Shown: positions 6,373 to 12,951 of the stretch, piece by piece
Layout: each line of letters starts with the position of its first letter
Numbering within the stretch: position 1 is the first letter of the stretch
From: Promethearchaeota archaeon
Lineage (GTDB): Archaea > Asgardarchaeota > Lokiarchaeia > Sigynarchaeales > SOKP01
Assembly (NCBI GenBank): GCA_019894875.1
Contig: JAGXNR010000081.1
Span: 1-12,951 of the forward strand
Length of the DNA stretch: 12,951 nucleotides
Direction: 5' to 3'
Notes under the pieces: model-generated
Databases searched by the model: none
What the model was told of the DNA's origin: nothing
Seen by the model: the letters and a program-made list of their open reading frames with translations, nothing else
Made by a program: the position numbers and the translations under genes

Positions 6373-7542
6373 ATGCCAGACGAAGAGGAAAAAGTGGAAG
6401 ATTTTATTAGTTTATGGCGTAAAAAGATGATAGATGACCCCAAAAAACCAGATATTGATAGGGAAACATTTGATCGTATTAAAGGCTTAGAAGAAGAAAA
6501 TAACAGATTAAGGACTAAAATAACTGAAAATATAGAACTCATAAGTAAAACAGAAGATTTTGTTAGGAAAACTATTGAAGAAAATACTAGATTAAAAGAA
6601 GAGATTAAACAAGGATCCTCACAAGGGGTAAATCAAGTTAAAGATCTTCAAAGGGAAAATCTTGATCTTTCTAACAGGATTAAAAGCTTAATAAATAGTT
6701 TAACTGAAAAAGATAATATTATAACTGTCAAAGACAATGAAATAAGCCTTAAAAATAATGAATTAATCATCAAAGTTAATGAAATAGCTGAATTGAATTT
6801 GAGATTAAATGAAGCACAATCTGCTGTAGAATTTATGGCGGACACCGCCCCCGAAGACAATTCTGACGCATTTAATGCTCTTATTGAAGATTTACAGTCA
6901 GAACTAGCTAAAAAGAAATCACAAATTAGTGGGTTGGAGGGTAATATTGGAGAATTAGAAACAGAAATAGCAAAATTAAATGAGAAGCTAATTGAAAAAG
7001 AGAAAAAATCACCTGTTGATTACGTTATTCCTGTTGAAACCCCAAAACCTGAAGTTTTAAAACCTCAACCTGCTCAAACATCATCAAACACTCTAGAAAT
7101 TTTATGTCAAGACTTACAAGCAGATTTAAATAAATATAAGCGTATAGTAGATAATTTAGCTAAGGAAAAATCTGAACTAAAGGAACAATTTGAAAGCGGT
7201 GGTTTCAAACTAGAACCAGATGAGATCAAAGAATTAAAAAAGGAAAATGAAGCTCTAAAAACCGATCTTTCTCAATTACAAGAAACTTTACAAGAAAAAT
7301 CTAAAGCCACTCCAGAAACCCTCTCCCTTGTAGAATCTGAAAGACTAGTTGAAGACCTCAAAGAACAACTAAAACTTAAAGATAATTTGATAAAGGAATT
7401 GAAAACACCACCTCAAACTCAGATAATAACACCAAAAGGTCCAATGTCTGGTTTGGTTGAAGAATTGCAAAATAATATAAATAAATTAAAAATAGCATTA
7501 GAGGAAAAGAATAATATAATTGAAAAATTAAAATCATCATAA
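6373..7542 (+). CDS. Cytosolic coiled-coil protein with four LxxLQ-type repeats
   Basis: I do not recognise a named family. The 389 residues are nearly all charged heptad coiled coil, with no signal peptide or membrane helix. An acidic start with FISLWRKKM (residues 11-19) precedes the coil. A short module recurs at about 169-190, 241-266, 323-345 and 360-387, pattern L(V/I/C)xDLQxxLxKxK; at least three of the four follow a Pro- or Ser/Thr-rich linker (notably 213-240 and 346-359). The separated coils look like a flexible chain of similar binding units. AAAGGA (6365-6370) lies close before the ATG. The stop is followed with no gap by the ATG of the PfkB-like kinase, so translation is probably coupled and the two proteins may work together. 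A structural or scaffold role is inference. Confidence 0.85.
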   Translation: MPDEEEKVEDFISLWRKKMIDDPKKPDIDRETFDRIKGLEEENNRLRTKITENIELISKTEDFVRKTIEENTRLKEEIKQGSSQGVNQVKDLQRENLDLSNRIKSLINSLTEKDNIITVKDNEISLKNNELIIKVNEIAELNLRLNEAQSAVEFMADTAPEDNSDAFNALIEDLQSELAKKKSQISGLEGNIGELETEIAKLNEKLIEKEKKSPVDYVIPVETPKPEVLKPQPAQTSSNTLEILCQDLQADLNKYKRIVDNLAKEKSELKEQFESGGFKLEPDEIKELKKENEALKTDLSQLQETLQEKSKATPETLSLVESERLVEDLKEQLKLKDNLIKELKTPPQTQIITPKGPMSGLVEELQNNINKLKIALEEKNNIIEKLKSS

Positions 7543-8526
7543 ATGAGTAATCAAAATAAAGATAATCCCTCCTTCCTTTTTGTTGGACATTTCGCTATTG
7601 ATAATATTATTAGATTTAAGCGTTTGAGCAATCCTACTCTGGGGGGGAGCGTTTCTTATTGTTCTCTAGCCTTGAAAACATATAAGCAATATGTAAAAAT
7701 AAGTATTATATCCCATGTGGGGACAATAAATTTAGATAAATCTTTATTTAATATTATAAGAGATAAAAATATTGATCTAAAAGGAATTAAATATTCCGAA
7801 GTAGAAAATACTAATTTTATTTTGAATTATTTTAACCATACCCGGACCTTAACGCTTAAATCTAAAAGTCCTAATCTAGTATTTAGAGATATCCCCCAAG
7901 AATATCTAGATGATCCTCCTGATTTAATAGTTCTAGTACCATTATGCAATGAAATATCTTATGGTTACGTTTCTCAAATATCTAAACAATTTCCAAATGT
8001 ATATTTCGGATTAGATTTACAAGGATTTATTAGAAATATCGATGATCATGGATTAGTTTCCCATACATATAATGAAAATATTATTTCGAATCTAAATAAA
8101 ATTATAGAGCTGATTGGAGATAAGTTGATTCTTAAAGGATCTGAAGAAGAAATGAAATTGCTAGCAAATGAATATAATGATCTTGATAAAGTAATGATGC
8201 ACTTTGAGAAATTTAGTACAAAAGGTATATTTATTATGACTCTAGGAGAAAGAGGTTCGTTGATCTACCAAAAAGGAAAGAAAATCTTAAAAATTCCTGC
8301 TTTTAAACCTAAAAAAGTTATTGATGAGACCGGAGCGGGAGATGTATATTTGTCTATATTTTTATATGAATTCCTACATAGTGATAAATCATGGAGCACT
8401 ATTGAAAATGCAGGATATTTTGCTTCTGCAGCTGCGTCATTTTTGGTAGAGAGAAAAGGACCTTCTGGATTTGTTATGAAAAAAAGGGTTTTAAAAAGAA
8501 TAGAAAAAAAACACTATATCACATAA
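7543..8526 (+). CDS. PfkB-family carbohydrate or nucleoside kinase, substrate unknown
   Basis: ATP-dependent small-molecule kinase of the ribokinase fold; 327 residues, normal for the family. The C-terminal signature is clear: DETGAGDVYLS (261-271) gives the anion hole and catalytic base Asp267. The N-terminal signature is altered: GGSVSYCSLA (34-43) has Tyr39 where sugar kinases have the substrate-contacting Asn of GGxxxN. The NxxE motif in the middle is SEEE (200-203), keeping the Glu but not the Asn. GPSGF (306-310) lies near the end. GGSVxY variants occur among uncharacterised archaeal PfkB proteins, so the substrate cannot be named and may not be a typical hexose or pentose. The gene starts directly at the stop of the coiled-coil gene and ends 15 nt before the next gene, so all three likely share a transcript. 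Confidence 0.92.
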   Translation: MSNQNKDNPSFLFVGHFAIDNIIRFKRLSNPTLGGSVSYCSLALKTYKQYVKISIISHVGTINLDKSLFNIIRDKNIDLKGIKYSEVENTNFILNYFNHTRTLTLKSKSPNLVFRDIPQEYLDDPPDLIVLVPLCNEISYGYVSQISKQFPNVYFGLDLQGFIRNIDDHGLVSHTYNENIISNLNKIIELIGDKLILKGSEEEMKLLANEYNDLDKVMMHFEKFSTKGIFIMTLGERGSLIYQKGKKILKIPAFKPKKVIDETGAGDVYLSIFLYEFLHSDKSWSTIENAGYFASAAASFLVERKGPSGFVMKKRVLKRIEKKHYIT

Positions 8527-8530
8527 AACA

Positions 8531-8537
8531 AGGGGAT
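8531..8537 (+). promoter_or_regulatory. Ribosome binding site that points to an AUA start at 8542
   Basis: AGGGGAT, one mismatch from AGGTGAT, ends 4 nt before ATA at 8542. The only canonical in-frame start, GTG at 8587, has no such site near it. Confidence 0.45.
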
Positions 8538-8541
8538 ACTA

Positions 8542-9132
8542 ATACATATAAATGTTCATTTTGGTATTGGAGTTATTATCGCATCCGTGTTTAATTATTT
8601 TTTTAAGTTTACCTTTTTAGAATTCTTTCTAATTTTGATGTTTGCATTTATTTGTGATTTTGATATCTTCTTTTCTAAATATACTTCAGAGAACAACCAT
8701 AGATTGTTTATTACCCATTCCATTATCCCTGGAGTCATAGTTATTATCTTAGGATTTCTCTTTAATTTAATCATATTAATCATTAGTGGTTTTAGTTACA
8801 TTATACATATTATCATCGATACTTTTGATTGGGGAACAAATATTTTTTATTTTCAAAAAAAACAAATAGGTTTAAAACTTTTAATTTCAAAAGAAGAATC
8901 TGAGAATATTTCTAAATTCTTACTGGAATATAAAAACCCACAATCATTCTTTGACCAGAAATATTTCGGTTGTAAAGCTTGTTTAGTTATAGAAACTCTA
9001 GTTTTTATTCTGATGATATTATCCATAACAATTTTCGCACTGGAGTACTTTTTAGTTATTATACTTTATTTTATCTTTCTTGCCTTCCATTTACAGCGTC
9101 ATTTTATATTGAAAAAAATCGAATCAAACTAA
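8542..9132 (+). CDS. YdjM-like membrane-bound metal-dependent hydrolase, probable non-AUG start
   Basis: Resembles the YdjM/DUF457-type family of membrane proteins, predicted metal-dependent hydrolases with no settled substrate. Numbered from ATA at 8542 (196 residues): His6 in NVHFGIGVIIAS, CDFD (38-41), NHRLFITHS (52-60), and HIIIDTFDWGTN (89-100). These match the family order of N-terminal His, DxDH, HRxxTHS and HxxxDxxTxxG. About five hydrophobic helices run through it, including two at the C-terminus. The family N-terminal His lies upstream of the first canonical start (GTG at 8587), so a GTG-started protein would lose it. No ATG, GTG or TTG is available between 8587 and the in-frame TAA at 8524. 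ATA at 8542 has a well placed ribosome binding site and is my choice. A base error in the assembly is the main alternative. Confidence 0.7.
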   Translation: MHINVHFGIGVIIASVFNYFFKFTFLEFFLILMFAFICDFDIFFSKYTSENNHRLFITHSIIPGVIVIILGFLFNLIILIISGFSYIIHIIIDTFDWGTNIFYFQKKQIGLKLLISKEESENISKFLLEYKNPQSFFDQKYFGCKACLVIETLVFILMILSITIFALEYFLVIILYFIFLAFHLQRHFILKKIESN

Positions 9133-9154
9133 GTGAAGATATATTAAATTCTTC

Positions 9155-9170
9155 TTATATATTAAAAATA
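9155..9170 (+). promoter_or_regulatory. Candidate promoter of the OsmC pair
   Basis: TTATATATTAAAAATA contains a good TATA-like core about 60-70 nt upstream of the first OsmC gene. It would allow that pair to be made separately from the kinase-hydrolase cluster, with a leader of about 40 nt carrying the ribosome binding site. Confidence 0.35.
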
Positions 9171-9216
9171 AACATTAATTTTTTCCATTACAATTTATTC
9201 ATTTCTAGCTAAATGT

Positions 9217-9223
9217 AGGTGAT
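9217..9223 (+). promoter_or_regulatory. Consensus ribosome binding site before an AUU codon
   Basis: AGGTGAT is a perfect match to the archaeal consensus and ends 4 nt before ATT at 9228. The GTG called by ordinary rules (9219-9221) lies inside this motif and so is unlikely to be the start. Alignment to the neighbouring paralogue also places residue 1 at 9228. Confidence 0.55.
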
Positions 9224-9227
9224 TATT

Positions 9228-9695
9228 ATTTCAGATGATATTAAAACAAAAGTTGGGATTAAATTGGATGAATCTGAATCTCAGATGATATTCAAATGCG
9301 ATTTAGGGAATTTAAAGGTTAAAGATTGTTATATTGATGAAGAACATCATGAAGAAGTTGATATGCTTGGTCCTAATCCCTCTAGACTATTAGCTTTAGG
9401 GGTTTTAGGATGCTTAAGTGCAAGCTTCATATTTTGCTTAAAAAAGAGGAATTTTAAACTAGATGATTTTGCAGCTGAAGCGGAGGTTGTTATTACTAGA
9501 AATGAGAAAGGTTTTTGGAGAATTAAAAAAATTGATGTTAACATACTGCCAAAAATAACCGATCCTGACGCCCTTAAAAGAGCAAAACAATGTTTAAAAC
9601 CTCTAAAGGATGGTGTAAGTTATTTCGAACAATATTGTATTGTTACACAATCAGTAAGATCTGGGATCGAAGTAAATGTAAATCTTGATCTGTAA
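9228..9695 (+). CDS. OsmC/Ohr-family protein, first of a tandem pair, probable AUU start
   Basis: Thiol-dependent peroxidase family acting on organic hydroperoxides, cytosolic. Family hallmarks, numbered from the GTG at 9219: GPNPSRLLALGVLGCLSASF (51-70) with the first reactive Cys65, and FEQYCIVTQSVRSGIEV (136-152) with the second Cys140. The middle strand region is AEVVITRNEKGFWRIKKIDV. Extra Cys at 27, 37, 73 and 125 make it Cys-rich. The downstream paralogue begins MSNVLKSKVG, and this one reads ISDDIKTKVG at the matching place, so the Ile codon ATT at 9228 is probably the initiator. The conventional GTG start at 9219 adds only three Ile-like residues. Compared with the second copy it has seven more residues before the second Cys. 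The exact substrate is unknown. Confidence 0.85.
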   Translation: MSDDIKTKVGIKLDESESQMIFKCDLGNLKVKDCYIDEEHHEEVDMLGPNPSRLLALGVLGCLSASFIFCLKKRNFKLDDFAAEAEVVITRNEKGFWRIKKIDVNILPKITDPDALKRAKQCLKPLKDGVSYFEQYCIVTQSVRSGIEVNVNLDL

Positions 9696-9742
9696 TTATT
9701 ATTTATTTTTAGAAAAAAAATTCAATGAAAGGCTGATTTTAA

Positions 9743-10180
9743 ATGTCAAATGTGTTAAAGTCCAAAGTTGGTTTAAAACAAAAAGAAGATTTGATTTTTA
9801 AATGTAATCTTGGGAACCTTAGCAATGTTAACTTATATATTGATGAAAGAAATAAAAAAGAAAATGAAAAAATAGGACCTTCCCCTGCTAAATTATTAGC
9901 ATTATCTGTCCTAGGTTGTTTAGCATTAAGTTTTTCATTTTGTCTTAAAAAAGAAAATTTTTCATTATCGGGATTTGAAGGAAACGCTGAAGTCATAATC
10001 ACTAGAAATGACAAAGCATTCTGGAGAGTGAAGAAAATTAATGTAGAAATGAATCCTAAAATTGATTCCCCCGAAATGCGTAAAAGAGCAGATCAATGTA
10101 GAAATTTTTTTGAGCAATATTGTATTATTTCAGAATCTTTAAGATCTGGATTCGAAGTGAATGTCAATCTAAATTATTGA
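9743..10180 (+). CDS. OsmC/Ohr-family protein, second of a tandem pair
   Basis: Paralogue of the preceding gene, same family and likely role in reducing hydroperoxides. It has 145 residues from ATG, with AGGCTGAT as ribosome binding site 5 nt upstream. Reactive cysteines are Cys59 in GPSPAKLLALSVLGCLALSF (45-64) and Cys127 in FEQYCIISESLRSGFEV (123-139). Cys21, Cys67 and Cys119 are shared with the first copy. Blocks such as VLGCL, FCLKK, ITRN, FEQYC and EVNVNL are identical between the two, so this is a local duplication that has since diverged, probably to form a heteromer or to change substrate. OsmC proteins work as intertwined dimers. The gene ends 44 nt from the convergent RadA stop, and TTTTATTTTA directly after its stop may end transcription. 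Confidence 0.93.
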   Translation: MSNVLKSKVGLKQKEDLIFKCNLGNLSNVNLYIDERNKKENEKIGPSPAKLLALSVLGCLALSFSFCLKKENFSLSGFEGNAEVIITRNDKAFWRVKKINVEMNPKIDSPEMRKRADQCRNFFEQYCIISESLRSGFEVNVNLNY

Positions 10181-10190
10181 TTTTATTTTA
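10181..10190 (+). terminator. T-rich putative terminator after the OsmC pair
   Basis: TTTTATTTTA begins at the base after the stop codon. Archaeal polymerase ends on oligo-T runs, and the convergent RadA gene lies only 44 nt away, so a stop here is expected. No hairpin is involved. Confidence 0.35.
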
Positions 10191-10224
10191 CGTGAAACCC
10201 ACAAAGTAGTAAAAATTCTCGTTG

Positions 10225-11223
10225 TTAATCTTTTATTCCATCTTCTGTAATCGTAAACACAGTATCACTTTCAGGTAAGTTAGGGGCATCAACAACTTTA
10301 GCAACTCTTTGTTCTCCTTTTCCCTTCCTCAGAAAAATACGAATTGTTGCTCCGTGAGCGACAATGTGCCCACCTGTATGCGTTGTTGGGTTGCCATAAA
10401 ACACATCCGGTTTAGAGGATACTTGGTTAGTAAAAACCACTGCTAGTTCATCGTATACTTCAGTTAGTCTCAACATGTCATGTATATGAGAATTTAATGT
10501 CTGCTGACGGGTTGCTAAAGTCCCCCTTCCAATATACTCACTACGAAAGTGTCCTATCAAGGAATCGACTATTACTAATTTAATCTCCTTTTCCTCAATT
10601 ATCTTCGGGGCTTCTCTTACTAATAATATTTGATGATCACTATTATAAGCTCTCCCTACGGTTATTTTCTTCAAGATTTCAGAATAATCAATATCTAATG
10701 CACTTGCCATATGGATTATCCGTTCTGGCCTAAAAGTACCTTCGGAATCAATGTATAGAGCATTTCCTTCAAGACCTCCTTGTTCATATTGTAAATGGAC
10801 ATTGACACATAGCTGATGAGCTAATTGCGTTTTTCCTGTACGATATTCACCAAAAAGCTCAGTAACCGCTCCTGGCTCAATCCCCCCTCCTATTAAATCA
10901 TCTAGATTCTGGCTGCCCGTAGTTAATCTATTTAAGGATTTTCGTTTTTCCCATATTTTATCTGCAGATTTGAATCCCATTTTTTCTACATCTTGCGCCG
11001 TTTTAACTAATTTTTCGGCCGTTTTATCGCCTAATCCTACTTCATCTGTTAATTTTCTTAAGGGATACATAGCAAGTGTTCTGATTGATAAAATCCCTGC
11101 ATCTTTTAACTTTTTTAATGTTGCATCTCCAATTCCCGGTAAATCCTTTAGGCTATAAGGAGATTTTAATGCGGAGTCTTGTTCTTCACTATCGGTCTCA
11201 GTACTTCCTTTTTTTTTTGCCAT
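10225..11223 (-). CDS. radA: DNA repair and recombination protein RadA
   Basis: Archaeal RecA/Rad51 recombinase; forms filaments on single-stranded DNA and drives strand exchange in break repair. It has 332 residues, full length, with no intein. A charged tail is followed by a helix-hairpin-helix region (about 24-80) with LKDLPGIGDATLKKLKDAG. Phe84-Lys-Ser-Ala87 (GFKSA) is the FxxA-type polymerisation motif. Walker A is GEYRTGKT (125-132), the catalytic Glu is Glu161 in DSEGTFRPER, and Walker B is LVIVD (216-220). GRGTLATRQQ (232-241) is DNA-binding loop 1, and FTNQV with the following GGHIVAHGATIR is loop 2 and its border. It starts at ATG; codons 3-5 form a 10-base A tract prone to sequencing or slippage error. 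No clear ribosome binding site. It is convergent with the OsmC pair, and the membrane protein gene lies 97 nt upstream. Confidence 0.98.
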   Translation of the reverse strand: MAKKKGSTETDSEEQDSALKSPYSLKDLPGIGDATLKKLKDAGILSIRTLAMYPLRKLTDEVGLGDKTAEKLVKTAQDVEKMGFKSADKIWEKRKSLNRLTTGSQNLDDLIGGGIEPGAVTELFGEYRTGKTQLAHQLCVNVHLQYEQGGLEGNALYIDSEGTFRPERIIHMASALDIDYSEILKKITVGRAYNSDHQILLVREAPKIIEEKEIKLVIVDSLIGHFRSEYIGRGTLATRQQTLNSHIHDMLRLTEVYDELAVVFTNQVSSKPDVFYGNPTTHTGGHIVAHGATIRIFLRKGKGEQRVAKVVDAPNLPESDTVFTITEDGIKD

Positions 11224-11256
11224 TGTTGAATATTAAGTATTATTCCTATTTGAATT

Positions 11257-11264
11257 CCTTATAA
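11257..11264 (-). promoter_or_regulatory. Candidate TATA box of radA
   Basis: Minus strand TTATAAGG, centred about 37 nt before the radA ATG. It would give a leader of about 12 nt, consistent with the missing ribosome binding site. AAATATTTAG about 10 nt further up is an alternative. Confidence 0.3.
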
Positions 11265-11320
11265 TCTAAATATTTATTGTGAAGTAAATATAAAAATTAT
11301 AATAAAAAGTAAGTTGAAGG

Positions 11321-11977
11321 TTATTTACTAGTTTCTTTTCCGCTCCGCGTTATTAGTAATAATACAATAAAAAGTATTACTGAAAATAATAATGTTAAAA
11401 CACTCATTGCTTCAGGAAGCCAAATGAAGCTCAAATAAAGGAAAGGTAAAATGAATATTATAACAAATACAATAATCACAGGTACGGTTGCTTCCTCATC
11501 TTTTATATCAAGGATAAGTGGTATAATTACTAGAAGTACTAACAAAGTCGCAGTTATTCTAAAAGTTAGCGCCACATTCTCTAAAGGATGGGTATGAACG
11601 TTTGGTAGCCAGAAATACCATACATTGTCAGTAGTATCCTTTAAAATAGCATTAATCTCCGGTAAAATCGCAGTCATAATCAATTGAAGTATAATCCCGA
11701 GGAAGAGATATAATAGAATTTCATTAATTTCTTTATTTCGCTTAAGCAAAACCGCTATAGTATCCCGTAATAATGTTATATTCCAGAGAATAAAAAGGAT
11801 AATATACGCAAAAAGAGGATCGAATCCTAAGCTCCAATACAAATTTACGGGAAGTAACGCTGCTATATAAGCAAAATATCCATATTTTTCATTTCTTTTA
11901 AAAAGATCGAAACCAAGAAATATTCCAAATATCAAGAAGAATGTAATTAATACGATTATCGAACCAGCATCTGCCAT
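11321..11977 (-). CDS. Unrecognised integral membrane protein, about seven helices
   Basis: I do not recognise a family. It has 218 residues, mostly hydrophobic. Likely membrane segments are 6-26, 34-52, 54-78, 87-108, 137-157, 165-187 and 190-210. The longest non-membrane part is the loop at about 109-136, with WYFWLPNVHTHPLENV: three aromatic residues and two His that could face outside and bind a metal or ligand. The first and last segments end in basic residues (FKRNEK and TRSGKETSK). There is no signal peptide beyond the first helix and no transporter signature. GTTGAT (11981-11986) upstream, 3 nt from the ATG, can serve as ribosome binding site. The gene stands alone between radA and the phosphohexomutase-like gene, and gaps of about 100 nt on both sides suggest separate transcription. 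Confidence 0.75.
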   Translation of the reverse strand: MADAGSIIVLITFFLIFGIFLGFDLFKRNEKYGYFAYIAALLPVNLYWSLGFDPLFAYIILFILWNITLLRDTIAVLLKRNKEINEILLYLFLGIILQLIMTAILPEINAILKDTTDNVWYFWLPNVHTHPLENVALTFRITATLLVLLVIIPLILDIKDEEATVPVIIVFVIIFILPFLYLSFIWLPEAMSVLTLLFSVILFIVLLLITRSGKETSK

Positions 11978-12013
11978 AAAATCAACTTTTTCTAATTCTT
12001 AAGGTAATATTTT

Positions 12014-12025
12014 ATTATTATATAA
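12014..12025 (-). promoter_or_regulatory. Candidate TATA box of the seven-helix protein gene
   Basis: Minus strand TTATATAATAAT, centred about 43 nt before the ATG at 11977. It predicts a leader of about 17 nt that includes the GTTGAT site. Confidence 0.4.
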
Positions 12026-12104
12026 TTAATTCCCTTTGTTTTAAATGTTTAATTCTATTTATGCGAAAATATATCTTATCAAGATTTTGAAATCTAAGGA
12101 AGAA

Positions 12105-12928
12105 TTAGAGTTCTGAAATAATTTTTTCTAATTCGTCGATCATTGCCTGGGCTTTATTTTTATCTTCAGATTCAGCCGATAGAATCACTGCGTTTCTATG
12201 TAACGCTACTTTAATTAGAACATATCCATAATCATTAATGATTTTCAATTCATTTATTATATCGTGATATTGATAATTTTTTTCTTCTGCCATTTCCCTT
12301 AATCGATTATGGATGTTGTCGAGTAATTCCGAGGAGATCGGAACGGTTTTATTAATTTTAATACCTTTGGGAAATCCTTTAATTAACGAGCTTAGAAGGT
12401 CATTTTGAGTTGTCATAATTTCAAGAATTTTCAATAAAATAAAATTTCCGTCGCTGAATGGGGAAAATTCTGGAAAGCAAAACTTTAACGTATCTGCTGC
12501 TGCAAAACAGGCTCTTTCTTCTCTGATTTGTCTAGATATCTCTCCAGGATAATTCTCAACTTGTTTAATCGGAAATCCACCATCTTCAATAAATTTCTTC
12601 ACAACCGGAGATAATGAAGGCGTTGTAATAACGGTATTTGACTTAGAATTTTGAATTCTTTTATCATATGATATAAATAACATCAATAATTCTTCAAAAC
12701 TTATTTCTAAGCCATTTTCATCAATTACTAATATTCTTGAACCGTCTACGTCAAAACATACACCAAGGTGACTATTTGATGCTTTAACAATATCCGCTGT
12801 ATTTCTTATTGTATTAATACTTGGTACGGGGCTAGCTGATCTCTCTCGATAATGAGTATTGAGCGCGATTACTTCGACACCAATATCATTAATTAGAAGT
12901 GGCGTAATTTCCCCTGTAGGTCCGTAGG
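12105..12928 (-). CDS. Phosphohexomutase-like protein (PGM/PMM family), 5' end missing, active-site residues lost
   Basis: C-terminal part of a protein of the alpha-D-phosphohexomutase family, which interconverts sugar 1- and 6-phosphates. The frame is open from the adapter junction (12928) to TAA at 12105, about 274 residues. A TTG at 12684 is only an internal Leu codon, because the family sequence continues upstream. Domain 2 ends in GVCFDVDGSRILVIDENG, where active enzymes have DGDxDR: the third metal-binding Asp is Ser (codons at 12735-12752). The sugar loop GGExSGH reads FPEFSPF (12456-12476). The C-terminal phosphate loop RxSGTEP reads KVALHRN (12192-12212), although the flanking strands (GYVLIKV, VILSAES) align. 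All three visible sites are altered, so a non-catalytic or reshaped paralogue is likely. The phosphoserine loop lies outside the window. No frameshift or stop is seen. Confidence 0.85.
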
Positions 12929-12951
12929 CTGTCTCTTATACACATCTCCGA
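12929..12951. other. Nextera (Tn5) library adapter, not genomic sequence
   Basis: The window ends in CTGTCTCTTATACACATCT, the 19-base reverse complement of the hyperactive Tn5 mosaic end, followed by CCGA, the first bases of the Nextera read-2 adapter. It is fused in the middle of the phosphohexomutase reading frame. These 23 bases are untrimmed sequencing adapter, so the contig end is artificial. Confidence 0.97.

Noticed and set aside
8979..9212. 77-codon frame overlapping the end of the membrane hydrolase
   Set aside because: It is a shifted reading of the hydrolase gene plus AT-rich spacer, with no ribosome binding site and low-complexity product.
10225..11223. Intein or second recombinase paralogue in radA
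   Set aside because: Walker A, Walker B and both loops are contiguous at normal spacing and the length is typical, so it is plain RadA.
12684..12686. TTG start giving a short 193-residue protein at the right end
   Set aside because: The same frame continues upstream with domain 2 of the phosphohexomutase family, so this codon is internal Leu.
12929..12951. Natural Tn5-like transposon end
   Set aside because: The 19-bp sequence is the engineered mosaic end and is followed by commercial adapter bases; no transposon genes are present.

Overview
This is a 12.95 kb piece of an AT-rich archaeal genome, probably one end of a metagenome or single-cell contig. The archaeal assignment is firm. It rests on an A/V-type ATPase subunit I and K pair, RadA recombinase, an EndA-type tRNA splicing endonuclease, archaeal-style TATA boxes and GGTGAT-like ribosome binding sites. 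An Asgard-type lineage is my inference, from the low GC, the eukaryote-like MEMO N-terminus and several long coiled-coil proteins; no marker here proves it.

Layout. Positions 1-5301 are read leftward: the tRNA endonuclease, a large ZIP-like membrane protein split by about ten coiled-coil repeats, then ATPase subunits I and K (K runs off the left edge). A 404-bp gene-free stretch (2214-2617) separates the last two blocks. At about 5302-5421 a divergent AT-rich promoter region faces a rightward cluster: MEMO, a soluble coiled-coil protein, a PfkB-family kinase abutting it with no gap, a YdjM-like membrane hydrolase, and two tandem OsmC-family redox proteins. This cluster converges with a leftward group: RadA, an unrecognised seven-helix membrane protein, and the C-terminal part of a phosphohexomutase-like protein. 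The last 23 bases (12929-12951) are Nextera library adapter, so the apparent contig end is artificial.

How the genes relate. Subunits I and K form the membrane half of the rotary ATPase, and the catalytic subunits are expected beyond position 1. The MEMO-to-OsmC cluster mixes a metal-binding protein, a small-molecule kinase, a putative membrane metal hydrolase and thiol-dependent peroxidase-like proteins; a shared metal or redox role is only a guess. The most unusual items are: (1) the ZIP-like protein with a coiled-coil insert of over 400 residues and missing metal ligands; (2) the phosphohexomutase-like protein that has lost its metal-site and phosphate-site residues; and (3) two neighbouring genes that carry good ribosome binding sites but appear to start at AUA and AUU.
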